Assembly (NCBI GenBank): GCA_038240335.1 | Contig: JBBSDV010000018.1 | Coordinates: forward strand, 1-25,418 | Source: JBBSDV01 sp038240335 | GTDB lineage: Bacteria > Chloroflexota > Dehalococcoidia > DSTF01 > JACRBR01 | Direction of reading: 5' to 3' | Length of the DNA stretch: 25,418 nucleotides | In this document: one piece after another, positions 14,415-22,591 of the stretch | Numbering within the stretch: position 1 is the first letter of the stretch | Layout of the letters: each line of letters opens with the position of its first letter | The notes under the pieces: generated by a model | Database searches by the model: none | Told to the model about the DNA's origin: nothing | Seen by the model: the letters and a program-made list of their open reading frames with translations, nothing else | Position numbers and translations under genes: made by a program

Positions 14415-15488
14415 CTAGAAGTGGTACTTCTCGGAGAGGTTGTAGCTCTTGCCGCCGTAGTCGACGCTGAGCGAGCCGTCATCCTCGTGCCGGAACTGAA
14501 AGCCAGCTGTGACGTCGCGCGACCCGAGCAGCGACGACGCGATCGCGATGGAGAGATTGGAGTCAAGGAAGACCTCCGCCGCCTCGACCTCCGGGTCGAA
14601 TTTCTTCCAGCTGATCCCCTCGGAGATCGTCGAACCGGACAGCGCGCCGGTCTCGGCGGGCTCGATGCTGAAGCGCACGGCTTCCGCGTGGCCCTTGCCC
14701 TTTTCCTTGAACATGTACGTGCCGATCTGCGACTGCTGGATGTGATTGCGGGGGGCACCGCCGCCGAAGATCACGGTGGAGGTTCGCAGTCCGACTTCCT
14801 CCGCGAGGAGGACGATGGCCGCCATCTCCAGCACATCCTGCACCACGTCGAACACGATCCGCTTGCTCTCCTCGGCGCGGAAGAGGCCGAGATCCATCCC
14901 GAGCACGGAGTCGCCGATGGCGGGGCAATACACCGGCGTGCCGCGGTCGTATGAGGCGGTGAGAATGCCGTGCTGCGAGCCGAGTTCCTTGAAGAAGCCA
15001 CCCATGCGGTAGATGTATTCGCGCGTCGTCAGCGGCCGATCGGGCAGAGCGCGCGCCAGCTCGAAGATCATCGGCTCAACGCGGCGGTAGTCGGCCTCAT
15101 CGCCAAAGGTGTCCCAGAAGCGATTGACGTCGTCGCGAGCCAGAGCGACATCGTCCGCCGTCGTCGTGCCCTGATAGTGACGGCTGCCGATGGTCTCGAG
15201 CATATCGTGCGTGAGTTGCGCGCCGGTGATGTCGAGCACGTCGAGCCGCCCCTTGTCGATGAGCGACGCGATCGCCGGGCCGAAGCCCATCGGTACAGGC
15301 GCGCCGGCGACGGCGCAGAACACCACGCGCTCGCGCTCGAGCATCGCGTTCCAGAGGTCGATGGCGGTGCTGAGCCGCCGCGGCTGTCCACCGGTCTTGC
15401 CGAGGGCATCGACAAACGCGCGCAACGTCGCGTCCGGATCGGGCGCAAACCGCTGGATCGGCGTCACCAGGAAGTCGCTCTGAGCCAT
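14415..15488 (-). CDS. deoxyhypusine-synthase-like protein (bacterial DHS family)
   Basis: In eukaryotes and archaea this NAD-dependent family moves the aminobutyl group of spermidine onto eIF5A/aIF5A. Bacteria lack that substrate, and several bacterial homologues instead make polyamines such as homospermidine. This 357-residue protein has GTPVYCPAIGDSVLGMDLGLF (183-203) and the NAD/dimer block FGGGAPRNHIQQSQ (241-254). At 293-297, SWKKF aligns with human SWGKI, so Lys296 matches the catalytic Lys329 and the active site looks intact. The GxxHYQGTT (101-109) and Rossmann-type strands are normal. ATG 15488 sits 6 bases after TACGCT, with no ribosome site between, so leaderless translation is possible. 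nhaA follows on the same strand 63 bases later (from the CTG start). A polyamine role is inference. Confidence 0.9.
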   Translation of the reverse strand: MAQSDFLVTPIQRFAPDPDATLRAFVDALGKTGGQPRRLSTAIDLWNAMLERERVVFCAVAGAPVPMGFGPAIASLIDKGRLDVLDITGAQLTHDMLETIGSRHYQGTTTADDVALARDDVNRFWDTFGDEADYRRVEPMIFELARALPDRPLTTREYIYRMGGFFKELGSQHGILTASYDRGTPVYCPAIGDSVLGMDLGLFRAEESKRIVFDVVQDVLEMAAIVLLAEEVGLRTSTVIFGGGAPRNHIQQSQIGTYMFKEKGKGHAEAVRFSIEPAETGALSGSTISEGISWKKFDPEVEAAEVFLDSNLSIAIASSLLGSRDVTAGFQFRHEDDGSLSVDYGGKSYNLSEKYHF

Positions 15489-15553
15489 GCGTACAGCGTA
15501 ACGAGAGGCGGAGGTAGGCGATAGCGTTGCTGGTGAGCACCGCCTTTCGGCTG

Positions 15554-15595
15554 GTCGTCCGTCGTCCGTCGTCGGGCGTCGGTCGTCGGTCGGGG
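15554..15595. repeat. 7-base tandem array GTCGTCS (6 units)
   Basis: Units in phase are GTCGTCC, GTCGTCC, GTCGTCG, GGCGTCG, GTCGTCG, GTCGGGG. It lies between the glycosyltransferase end (15684) and the deoxyhypusine-synthase-like start (15488), on the upstream side of the latter. Period and drift match the arrays at 11748 and 18927. Confidence 0.8.
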
Positions 15596-15683
15596 ATGCT
15601 CAGTAGGCAGAAGGACACCGCGACCACACGCTGCGTGATCGTCGTAGTTGGTTCTGCCGACACGCGATAGGGACGTGGTGCTT

Positions 15684-17165
15684 TCAGCGGGTTGCAAAGT
15701 GATAGAGACGGAGGCCCTCGTACGAATGCCTTGATGGGGCTATGGCTGCGTGCGCACTGAACGCTGCGAGGATCGATTGCGCTTCGTTCGGCGACTCGTG
15801 ACTGAGGATGATGGTGCCGCTACGGTTTGCGCCCGGCCGCGCGAACTCGGCGTCGACGCTTGCGGCATCGCTCGATGCGAGGCGACGGATATCGGCGGGC
15901 GGGCGGAGGTAGTAGGTCGCAGGCAGATCCGTATAGCGGCGCCAGAGATAGACGACGTCGCCGCCTGCGCGTGCTTCCCCGGCGGCACCACGCCAGTCTT
16001 CCAGCGACGGCGCGCGATACTGGTCGAGCAGGCCGACCGAAGTCATGGCCACGACAAGCGTGGCGAGGACGCTGATCGCCGGCACGGCGATCGTTGCATG
16101 CGCCGGGAGCCGGGTCACCAGCAGGCGCAGCTCGTCGAGGCCGAGCGCCGCGACGAATAGCAGCCCGGGGATGTACGGCGCGACCTGCCGCAGCGCGAAC
16201 ACCGGCGTCACCGCGAGCGAGATGACGAGCTGACCCAACGGCACGAGCGCCAGCGCAGCAATCGCCACGATACGGGGGTCGCCGATACGGCGCGCGACGC
16301 CGTACGCGCCGGCGCCGAGCAAGATCGCGGCGAGCGGCAGCCACAGCACTCCCGCCGACTCGAGCCCCAGCCCATATCGCAGAACGCTGCGGACCAGTTC
16401 TGCATCGGGCTTCGAGAGCGGAGCGCCGACGCCGAGTTGCTCGGCGAAGACCTTGCTCCACGGGGCGAACGCGAGCGCGATGGCGGCCAGAGCCACGGCG
16501 CCATCGACTAGTACGTCAGCGCGGCGTTCGCGCCGCAACCCGACGATGCCGTACGCAAGCAGGAGCGTCATATCGAGGGCGATGACGATGAAGCCGGAGT
16601 AGTCCGCGTAGATGAGACAGATCGCGAGCGCGGCATAGAGCGCGATCAGCGCGCGCGAACGCCGGACCAGGTACTCGCCGATGACGGCCGAGGCGGCGAG
16701 CGCGAGCAGCGAGACCAGTGCGTACATCCGGGCTTCCTGCGAGATGCCGAGGAAGGCGCCGTTCAGCGTCAACAGAATCGCCGCGATCGCTGCCGGGACG
16801 AGGCCGCCGGTGCGCCACGCGACGAATGCGAGCAGCAGGATCGTCGCCGCGCCGGCGACGGCCGACGGCGCGCGTAACGCGACCTCGGAGTCGCCAAAAA
16901 TCTTCACGACGGCGTGCAGGACGGCGTAGTACAGCGGTGGATGGTTATCAGCGGCGGTGGCGTCGAGCATCTCGCGAAGTGGGATGCTCGCCGACCGCCA
17001 GCTCCATGCCTCATCGAGCCAGATGCTCTTTCGTCCGAGAATCACGAAGCGCGTGACGAGGGCGACGACCCCGACGACAATCAGGAACGCGCCGACAGGC
17101 AGCCGTGCCGAGCCCGGTGACGCGTGCTCGATCTCGCTGGCGGACGCCTGGGTGAATGCGATCAC
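15684..17165 (-). CDS. GT-C glycosyltransferase, ArnT/PMT-like family
   Basis: This is a 493-residue multi-spanning membrane enzyme, with about ten hydrophobic helices, that transfers a sugar from a polyprenyl-phosphate donor to a lipid or protein outside the membrane. GT-C signatures are WLDEAWSW (49-56, with the paired acidic Asp51-Glu52 in the first outer loop) and DNHPPLYYAVLH (73-84). FALRQVAPYIPG marks the second half. The C-terminal ~130 residues form a soluble outer domain (YLWRRYTDLPATYYL). The start is a GTG at 17165, preceded by GAGGGACA. The acceptor is unknown; family members glycosylate lipid A, arabinan or proteins. The next gene downstream is the DHS-like gene across 195 bases containing a heptamer array. 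Confidence 0.88.
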   Translation of the reverse strand: MIAFTQASASEIEHASPGSARLPVGAFLIVVGVVALVTRFVILGRKSIWLDEAWSWRSASIPLREMLDATAADNHPPLYYAVLHAVVKIFGDSEVALRAPSAVAGAATILLLAFVAWRTGGLVPAAIAAILLTLNGAFLGISQEARMYALVSLLALAASAVIGEYLVRRSRALIALYAALAICLIYADYSGFIVIALDMTLLLAYGIVGLRRERRADVLVDGAVALAAIALAFAPWSKVFAEQLGVGAPLSKPDAELVRSVLRYGLGLESAGVLWLPLAAILLGAGAYGVARRIGDPRIVAIAALALVPLGQLVISLAVTPVFALRQVAPYIPGLLFVAALGLDELRLLVTRLPAHATIAVPAISVLATLVVAMTSVGLLDQYRAPSLEDWRGAAGEARAGGDVVYLWRRYTDLPATYYLRPPADIRRLASSDAASVDAEFARPGANRSGTIILSHESPNEAQSILAAFSAHAAIAPSRHSYEGLRLYHFATR

Positions 17166-17357
17166 TGTCCCTCTGCCGAGTCGGCCCTATGTTGGCGCTG
17201 CGATCGTAACGCCTCTCGATTCGAGCCAACACCGCTGGAACATCAAGGGTCGTGTCGCGGCGCGAAGTTCGACGCACGCTGCGACGAAATGTTTCAACCT
17301 AAACCACCCCGCGAGTGGCGTCGCTTGACATCGATTTTTTTTTCTGGCTGCTAGCTA

Positions 17358-17386
17358 TTGACGTACATATGTTCTGATGAGAGAAT
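17358..17386 (+). promoter_or_regulatory. predicted comM promoter, leaderless
   Basis: TTGACG (17358-17363), a 17-base spacer and GAGAAT (17381-17386) fit a -35/-10 pair, and 6 bases later comes the ATG at 17393. Transcription would start at the ATG. A second box, perfect TTGACA at 17325-17330 with a poor -10 (CTGCTA), lies 33 bases upstream, and a run of nine T lies at 17335-17343 between them. Confidence 0.55.
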
Positions 17387-17392
17387 CGGCAC

Positions 17393-18925
17393 ATGGGACT
17401 CGCGAAGGTACTTTCGTGCGCAGTGGTGGGACTCGAAGGCGAGATCGTCGAATGCGAGGCCGACGTCTCGCGCCGCGGCCTCAACAGCCTCGCGATGGTG
17501 GGCCTGCCGGACACGGCGGTGAAGGAGGCGAAGGATCGCGTCGAGTCGGCGATCAAGAACTCGGGTCTTCGCTTCCCGCAGGGACGCGTCGTGATCAACC
17601 TCGCGCCGGCAGACATCCGCAAAGAAGGACCGACGTACGACCTGCCGATCGCCGTCGGCATCATGGTGGCGGCGGGACAGGTGCTCGCCGACGTGTCGGA
17701 TTGCGTATTCCTCGGCGAGTTATCGCTTGATGGCGCGCTGCGGCATGCGCAGGGCATCCTGCCGATGGTCGCGCTCGCGCGGGAACGCGGCATCAAGAAG
17801 GCGTACGTGCCCGCTGTTGACTCAGTGGAGGCGGCGCTGCTGCCAGGCATGACCGTGTATCCGGTCCCGACGCTTGCCGCGCTGATGAACCACCTTGCAG
17901 GCGTCGAGCCGATCGCGCCGGTGCCGTACACGGGTGTGCCCGCACCGAAGCGCGAGCAATGGCACGGCACAGACTTCGGCGACATCAAGGGCCAGGAGCA
18001 CGTCAAGCGCGCGCTCGAGATCGCCGCTGCGGGCGGCCATAACGTGTTCATGAGCGGCCCGCCCGGCAGCGGCAAGACGTTGCTCGCCCGCGCGCTGCCA
18101 TCGATCCTGCCGGCGATGACGGCGGAGGAGACGCTCGAGGCGACGAAGATCTACTCGGTCGCAGGCATGCTGCCGTCGGACACGCCGCTGATCAGCCAGC
18201 GCCCGTTCCGCGCGCCGCACCACACGATCTCGCATGCCGGGCTGGTCGGCGGCGGCCGCAATCCGCGCCCGGGCGAAATCACGCTGTCGCATCGTGGAGT
18301 CTTATTTTTGGATGAGCTGCCGGAGTTTGCGCAGCAGGTGCTCGAGGTAATGCGGCAGCCGCTCGAGGACGGCATGGTGACGATTTCGCGCGCTCAGGGA
18401 ACGATCACGTATCCGGCGAACTTCATGCTGGTCTGCGCCCAGAACCCGTGCCCGTGCGGCTTTGCCGGCGATATGACGAAGGAGTGCAGTTGCTCCGAAT
18501 CGACGATCACACGCTACCAGAAGCGCGTCTCGGGACCGCTGCTGGATCGCATCGATATCTTTGTGGAGGTGCCGCGCGTCGAGTACGAAAAGCTCTCCTC
18601 GGAAGCGACGGGCGAGACGTCCGAAATCGTGCGGGAGCGCGTCGAGGATGCGCGACGACTCCAGGGCGCGCGCTTCGCCGGGACGCGGTTCGTGTGCAAC
18701 GCCGAGATGACGCCGACGGAGGTACGGGAGTTCTGCCAGACGCGCCTCGACGAGCAGGCGCAGTCGCTGCTTCGATTGGCGATGGCACAGTTGTCGCTGT
18801 CGGCGCGCTCGTTTCATCGCATCCTCAAGCTCGCGCGCACGATCGCGGATATGGACGCGGCTGAGATCATCGCTTCGCACCACGTCGCCGAGGCGGTGCA
18901 GTACCGCCAGCGTGTGCGGGGGTAG
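17393..18925 (+). CDS. comM: ComM/YifB family Mg-chelatase-like AAA+ ATPase
   Basis: This 510-residue ATPase belongs to the ComM/YifB group, hexameric helicases that promote branch migration during natural transformation and integration of single-stranded DNA. The N-terminal ChlI-like domain (about 1-175) contains VGLPDTAVKEAKDRV (36-50) and APADIRKEGPTYDLPIA (71-87). The AAA+ core has Walker A GPPGSGKT (222-229), Walker B VLFLDE (303-308) and a Cys-rich zinc-like insert CPCGFAGD...CSCS (353-368). The C-terminal lid has HRILKLARTIADMD. Length is standard. There are no other competence genes in this window. It diverges from the glycosyltransferase and is followed by fabD on the same strand after 200 bases. 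Its start follows a leaderless promoter pattern. Confidence 0.95.
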   Translation: MGLAKVLSCAVVGLEGEIVECEADVSRRGLNSLAMVGLPDTAVKEAKDRVESAIKNSGLRFPQGRVVINLAPADIRKEGPTYDLPIAVGIMVAAGQVLADVSDCVFLGELSLDGALRHAQGILPMVALARERGIKKAYVPAVDSVEAALLPGMTVYPVPTLAALMNHLAGVEPIAPVPYTGVPAPKREQWHGTDFGDIKGQEHVKRALEIAAAGGHNVFMSGPPGSGKTLLARALPSILPAMTAEETLEATKIYSVAGMLPSDTPLISQRPFRAPHHTISHAGLVGGGRNPRPGEITLSHRGVLFLDELPEFAQQVLEVMRQPLEDGMVTISRAQGTITYPANFMLVCAQNPCPCGFAGDMTKECSCSESTITRYQKRVSGPLLDRIDIFVEVPRVEYEKLSSEATGETSEIVRERVEDARRLQGARFAGTRFVCNAEMTPTEVREFCQTRLDEQAQSLLRLAMAQLSLSARSFHRILKLARTIADMDAAEIIASHHVAEAVQYRQRVRG

Positions 18926-18926
18926 G

Positions 18927-18954
18927 AGGTCGGAAGTTGAAGGTCGGAGGTCAG
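18927..18954. repeat. 7-base tandem array AGGTCGG (4 units)
   Basis: Units AGGTCGG, AAGTTGA, AGGTCGG, AGGTCAG are in phase and begin one base after the comM stop codon. The 7-base period is shared with the arrays at 11748 and 15554 but the unit sequence differs. Confidence 0.65.
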
Positions 18955-19078
18955 GGGCGAGCGCTTCGGGAAGACCGCCGAGCGCGAAAGGGGGGCTTGA
19001 CCTATGCGACGACTCAGTACGAACGGTCACTGCAAACGAGTCGTCGAGAACGACGAACTAACAACGACAACTGGCGAT

Positions 19079-19096
19079 GGTTATACTGTAATAACC
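19079..19096. promoter_or_regulatory. palindromic operator overlapping the fabD -10 region
   Basis: GGTTAT-ACTGTA-ATAACC is a perfect 6-bp palindrome with a 6-base centre, and TATACT (19082-19087) inside it is a good -10 hexamer. CTAACA at 19058-19063 is a partial -35 (4 of 6) with an 18-base spacer. The layout fits a repressor site closing the promoter of the fabD-fabF operon, whose ATG lies about 30 bases downstream. The regulator is not identified. Confidence 0.5.
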
Positions 19097-19125
19097 GCCG
19101 AAAGCAGGAGTTCACGCCAACTCCG

Positions 19126-20148
19126 ATGGAGCAGACTCCGCCACGCGAGCGCAAGCTCGCGCTCATCTTCCCAGGACAAGGCTCGCAACACGCGGGTATG
19201 GGCCGCCGCGTCGCCGAAGCGTCGGCGAGCGCGCGCGAGATTTTTGCTCGCGCCGACGAGATCTTGAAGTTCGACGTCACCAAGATCGTGATGGAGGGTT
19301 CGGAACAGGATCTCCTCAAGACAGCGAACACGCAGCCGGCGATCCTCGCAGTGAGTTGGGCGTACCTCGCGTATATCAGGGAACGCGCGGCGGACATGGG
19401 CCGGCAGTTCTTGCCGTCGCACGTCTCGGGCCACAGCTTCGGCCAGTTCTCCGCTGCTGCCGCCGCTGACGCGATCTCGTTCGCCGACGCGTTGCGGCTC
19501 GTTGCCGAGCGCGGCCGCATCATGACGAAATGGTCGAAACAGCGACCGGGCGGCATGGCCAGCGTCATCGGCCCGACGGATGACGACGTCCGTGACATGT
19601 GCGAACGCGCATCGCCGGACGGCGATGTCGGTGTCGCCGCTGTCAACGCACCGGGGCAGACCGTGATCTCCGGCACGCTCGCCGCGCTCGGGCGGGCGAT
19701 CGAGTCGGTGAAGGAGCGCGGCGGTCGCGTCGTGCAGCTCCCGATCTCCGTGCCGGGGCACTTCCCGAAGATGTCCGACGCGCGCGAAGAACTCCGGCAG
19801 TCGATCAACTCCACGGCGTTCCGCGACCCGATGTCTCCCGTTGTCTCGAGCCTGACCGGTCGCGTTCTGACGACGGCGGAGGAAGTGCGACAGGAACTGA
19901 GCGACCAGATGACCGGGGCGATCAACTGGATGCGTGCGTTCCTCGCGATGCGGTCCGGTGGCGCGTCGACGTTCTTCGAGGTCGGGCCGGGCCACGTACT
20001 CGGCAATATCAGCAAGCGTGTCGATCGCGAGGCGCAGTTCATCGACGTGTTCGACGAGGCTCAGTGGCAGGAGCTTGTCGCAGCATGGCCGGCCGCAGAC
20101 GCGACTCCCACAGTGCGCCGGCGACTGCGCGAGGCAACCAAACGATGA
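19126..20148 (+). CDS. fabD: malonyl-CoA:ACP transacylase FabD
   Basis: FabD moves the malonyl group from malonyl-CoA to acyl carrier protein, the entry step of type II fatty-acid elongation. The 340-residue protein has the N-terminal FPGQGSQ (16-22), the nucleophile elbow GHSFGQ (residue Ser in GHS, normally GHSLGE), the Arg in AERGRIM, the catalytic-His segment SVPGHFPKM (usually SVPSHC) and the C-terminal EVGPGHVLGNI. All catalytic residues are kept. The ATG at 19126 (MEQTPPRERK) is preceded by AGGAG at 19106-19110, a long spacing of about 15 bases. It overlaps fabF by an ATGA junction, so translation is coupled. No acpP, fabG or fabH is present next to it. Confidence 0.95.
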   Translation: MEQTPPRERKLALIFPGQGSQHAGMGRRVAEASASAREIFARADEILKFDVTKIVMEGSEQDLLKTANTQPAILAVSWAYLAYIRERAADMGRQFLPSHVSGHSFGQFSAAAAADAISFADALRLVAERGRIMTKWSKQRPGGMASVIGPTDDDVRDMCERASPDGDVGVAAVNAPGQTVISGTLAALGRAIESVKERGGRVVQLPISVPGHFPKMSDAREELRQSINSTAFRDPMSPVVSSLTGRVLTTAEEVRQELSDQMTGAINWMRAFLAMRSGGASTFFEVGPGHVLGNISKRVDREAQFIDVFDEAQWQELVAAWPAADATPTVRRRLREATKR

Positions 20149-21407
20149 GCCGCATCGAGTCGCTGCCGAATCGGCGCGTCGTTGTAACAGGGATGGGCAC
20201 CGTCTGCCCGCTCGGGAACAACTGGCGCGACGCATGGAATGCGATGACGCAGGGCCGGTCTGGAATCGCGCGATTGACGCAGTTCGACGTGAGTCAGTTC
20301 GAGGTGCAGATCGGCGGCGAGGTCAAGGATTTCCATCCGGAGGAAGTGATCCCGACGAAGGATTTGCGGCGGATGGACCGAAACGGCCAGTACGCCGTCG
20401 TCTCGGCTCTCGAGGCGGTGGCGGATGCCGCACTCGTGATCGACGATGCGAACCGCGACGACGTCGGGGTGATCTTCGGGTCTGCCGGCGGCGGTTATGG
20501 CTTCCTGCTTGAGCAGAACGCGATCTTCGAGGCATCGGGGTACCGGCGCGTCAGCCCGTTCCTGATCAGCAACATCCTGCCTGACGCGGCCTCCGGGCAG
20601 GTCGCGATCACGATCGGGGCGTGCGGGCCGAACATGGCGATTGCGTCGGCATGTTCGACCGGTTCGGGCGCGATCGGCGAGGCGTGGGAGACGATCCGGC
20701 GCGGTGACGCTGAGGCGATGATCGCCGGCGGTACGGACAATCCCCTGCTGCCGGTGCTGCTCGCCGGCTTCCACGCGCTGCGTGCGCTCGCGAACGATTC
20801 AGAGCACCCGGAGCGGGCGAACAAGCCCTTCGATGCGCGGCGCGACGGGTTCGTCGTCGGGCAAGGCGCGGCCTCGCTCGTGCTCGAAAGCCTCGATCAC
20901 GCGCAAGCGCGGGGGGCAGAGATCTACGCCGAGATGATCGGTTACGCGACGACGAACGATGCCTACGACATGGTCGCATCGCTCGAATCCGGCCGCGCAT
21001 CGTCGGTCGCGATGACGCGGGCGATGCGGAAGGCCGGCATCGGGCCGTCGGAGGTGAATTACATCAACCCGCACGGCACGGGGACACCCCTCAACGACCG
21101 TGCGGAGACGGCGGCGATCAAGGACGCGTTCGGCGAACACGCGTACAAGCTGGCGATTAGCTCGACAAAATCGATGCACGGGCACCTGATGGGCGGCGCC
21201 GGAGCGCTCGAGGCGATCGCCTCGGTCCAGACGATCCGCACCGGCATCATTCCGCCGACCATCAACTACGAGGTTCCCGATCCGGCATGTGACCTCGACT
21301 ACGTGCCCAACGTCGCGCGCCACGCGGACGTGCGCGTCGCGCTGTCCAACAACGTCGGGCTCGGCGGACACAACGCCTGCGTCATCTTCCGACGCTACGA
21401 GGCATAG
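20145..21407 (+). CDS. fabF: beta-ketoacyl-ACP synthase II FabF
   Basis: FabF carries out the elongation condensation of fatty-acid synthesis, joining acyl-ACP to malonyl-ACP. The 420-residue protein has VVVTGMGTVCPLGN (12-25), the nucleophile Cys170 in SACSTGS, His310 in NPHGTGTPLND, and Lys342/His347 in STKSMHGHLMGG, so the Cys-His-His triad is intact. His replaces the usual Thr in STKSMTGH. C-terminal NNVGLGGHNACVIF is the family end. The ATG at 20145 shares ATGA with the fabD stop, giving a coupled two-gene operon. A chain-length-factor role is unlikely because the active Cys is present. Confidence 0.94.
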   Translation: MSRIESLPNRRVVVTGMGTVCPLGNNWRDAWNAMTQGRSGIARLTQFDVSQFEVQIGGEVKDFHPEEVIPTKDLRRMDRNGQYAVVSALEAVADAALVIDDANRDDVGVIFGSAGGGYGFLLEQNAIFEASGYRRVSPFLISNILPDAASGQVAITIGACGPNMAIASACSTGSGAIGEAWETIRRGDAEAMIAGGTDNPLLPVLLAGFHALRALANDSEHPERANKPFDARRDGFVVGQGAASLVLESLDHAQARGAEIYAEMIGYATTNDAYDMVASLESGRASSVAMTRAMRKAGIGPSEVNYINPHGTGTPLNDRAETAAIKDAFGEHAYKLAISSTKSMHGHLMGGAGALEAIASVQTIRTGIIPPTINYEVPDPACDLDYVPNVARHADVRVALSNNVGLGGHNACVIFRRYEA

Positions 21408-21461
21408 GCGCGGGCGATCACAGACGTCGGCGAAGAGAATGCTCGCGTGGTAGGTTGAGGC

Positions 21462-21674
21462 ATGGCGCAGCCCGAACCGATCTATGAGAAGAGCTTCACG
21501 TTGCCGCTTGGGTACACGTTCACGGCCCGCGCCCGCCCATCGACGATGCGCAGCACGATCCTCAGGCTGCTTCCGTGGGCGCTCGTCGCCGCGCTGCCGG
21601 ATGGCCGGGCGACGAAGATCGCGACGTCGGCGGCGCGCCGCGTCTCGCCTCTCACGAAGTACAAGCTGCGGTAG
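21462..21674 (+). CDS. possible small 70-residue protein
   Basis: A basic 70-residue frame (MAQPEPIYEKSFTLPLGYTF..., ending in SPLTKYKLR) begins at an ATG that follows TTGAGGC and, 5 bases upstream, TAGGTT, which could be a -10. I recognise no domain. It lies in the 338-base gap 21408-21745. The opposite strand also has an open frame here, so coding is uncertain. The 70 bases after the frame hold a degenerate GACTC-rich sequence and no gene. Confidence 0.3.
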   Translation: MAQPEPIYEKSFTLPLGYTFTARARPSTMRSTILRLLPWALVAALPDGRATKIATSAARRVSPLTKYKLR

Positions 21675-21745
21675 TCGGCACCGTCGGGATCGGAGTCCGC
21701 AGGGACGACTCGCGACTCATCGCGATCCGTGACTCGACGCGGGCA

Positions 21746-22285
21746 TTAGCGACGCATCGCGCCGGCGGCGCCGAGGAGCGCGCCGGCAGCGGCGACGAAA
21801 AGCGCGAGCGTCGCCGCGAACGTGGCGACGTTCGAGCCGCGCGGCCCCGTGCCAAGCTCGGCGAGCGGCGGCAGCGCGGCGGGCGGCCGGCCATCGACGG
21901 TGTAGATGTATGCGTTGACGGCGCTCTTCGTCGCACTCTGCGCTCGCACGACGATGTAGCCGGGGCGATAGAGCGGGAACGGAAACAGATCGGCGTTGAC
22001 GACGAGCGGGAAGCTCCACGTGCCGTCCCGCAGCACGGTGACCTGCCGCTCGTGATACGCTGGCCCGTTGATCTGCGTCACCGGCACGTCCGAGAAGGTG
22101 AAGTCGAGCATCACCGTCTCGCCCGGCGACCAGCCGTCCTGACCGACGATCTGGAACAGCGAGCCGGCGCCGCCGATCGCCGGTGAGATCAGCGGCTCAC
22201 CCGAAAGCGTCTGTGCTGATGCCGCGTGGGTAGAGAGCGTCGCGCAGAGCAGCGCGACGGCGACGGCTGTGAGCATCCACTTCAC
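21746..22285 (-). CDS. secreted protein with C-terminal membrane anchor
   Basis: This 179-residue protein from GTG 22285 (or ATG 22276 after KW) starts with a signal peptide (MLTAVAVALLCATLSTHAASAQ, cut likely after AxA). It continues as an all-beta-looking domain with LISPAIGGAGSLFQIVGQDGWSPGE and ends in a membrane helix (ATFAATLALFVAAAGALLGAAG) with RR inside. It would be anchored at the outer membrane-facing side of the cytoplasmic membrane. I recognise no named family; the strand pattern resembles Ig-like or IPT/TIG surface domains. It has no operon partner; the SRPBCC gene upstream is separated by about 306 bases with hairpins. Confidence 0.7.
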   Translation of the reverse strand: MKWMLTAVAVALLCATLSTHAASAQTLSGEPLISPAIGGAGSLFQIVGQDGWSPGETVMLDFTFSDVPVTQINGPAYHERQVTVLRDGTWSFPLVVNADLFPFPLYRPGYIVVRAQSATKSAVNAYIYTVDGRPPAALPPLAELGTGPRGSNVATFAATLALFVAAAGALLGAAGAMRR

Positions 22286-22424
22286 ACGACCCCGCTTCCA
22301 TGCTTGCCCCGCCGTCGCGATAGTAGCACAAGCGGTGGGCTGATGATGGTCGTCCGGGGCCGTGGACGGCGATGCCTGCCACACCGGGTGTCCGGAGACT
22401 CTTGAACATCGTGGCGCGGACTTC

Positions 22425-22479
22425 AGCCCGCGTCTGGCGGGCTACGTAGGATCGATGCGCCGCGGCGTAAGGCGGCGCA
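22425..22479. repeat. two adjacent perfect hairpins in intergenic DNA
   Basis: AGCCCGC/GCGGGCT (22425-22431 and 22437-22443) and TGCGCCGC/GCGGCGCA (22456-22463 and 22472-22479) form two perfect stems 12 bases apart. They lie between the SRPBCC gene end and the secreted-protein start, both on the minus strand, in the 306-base gap 22286-22591. GCGGGCTGAAG-type palindromes are common dispersed repeats in GC-rich genomes; here they could also act as a terminator for the SRPBCC gene. I see no gene in the gap. Confidence 0.55.
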
Positions 22480-22591
22480 CCCAGGCAGCACGATCGGCGG
22501 TTGTACTGGATTTGTCACGAACGCGTCGTCGCGCCGATTGATCACGTTTCACCGATCGAGAGTCGGGCCAGCTTCGAGCGCGCGTCGAAGA

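Noticed and set aside
17335..17343. T9 run as an intrinsic terminator
   Set aside because: It lies between divergent genes and has no adjacent strong stem; the nearest hairpin is 4 bp and 16 bases away.
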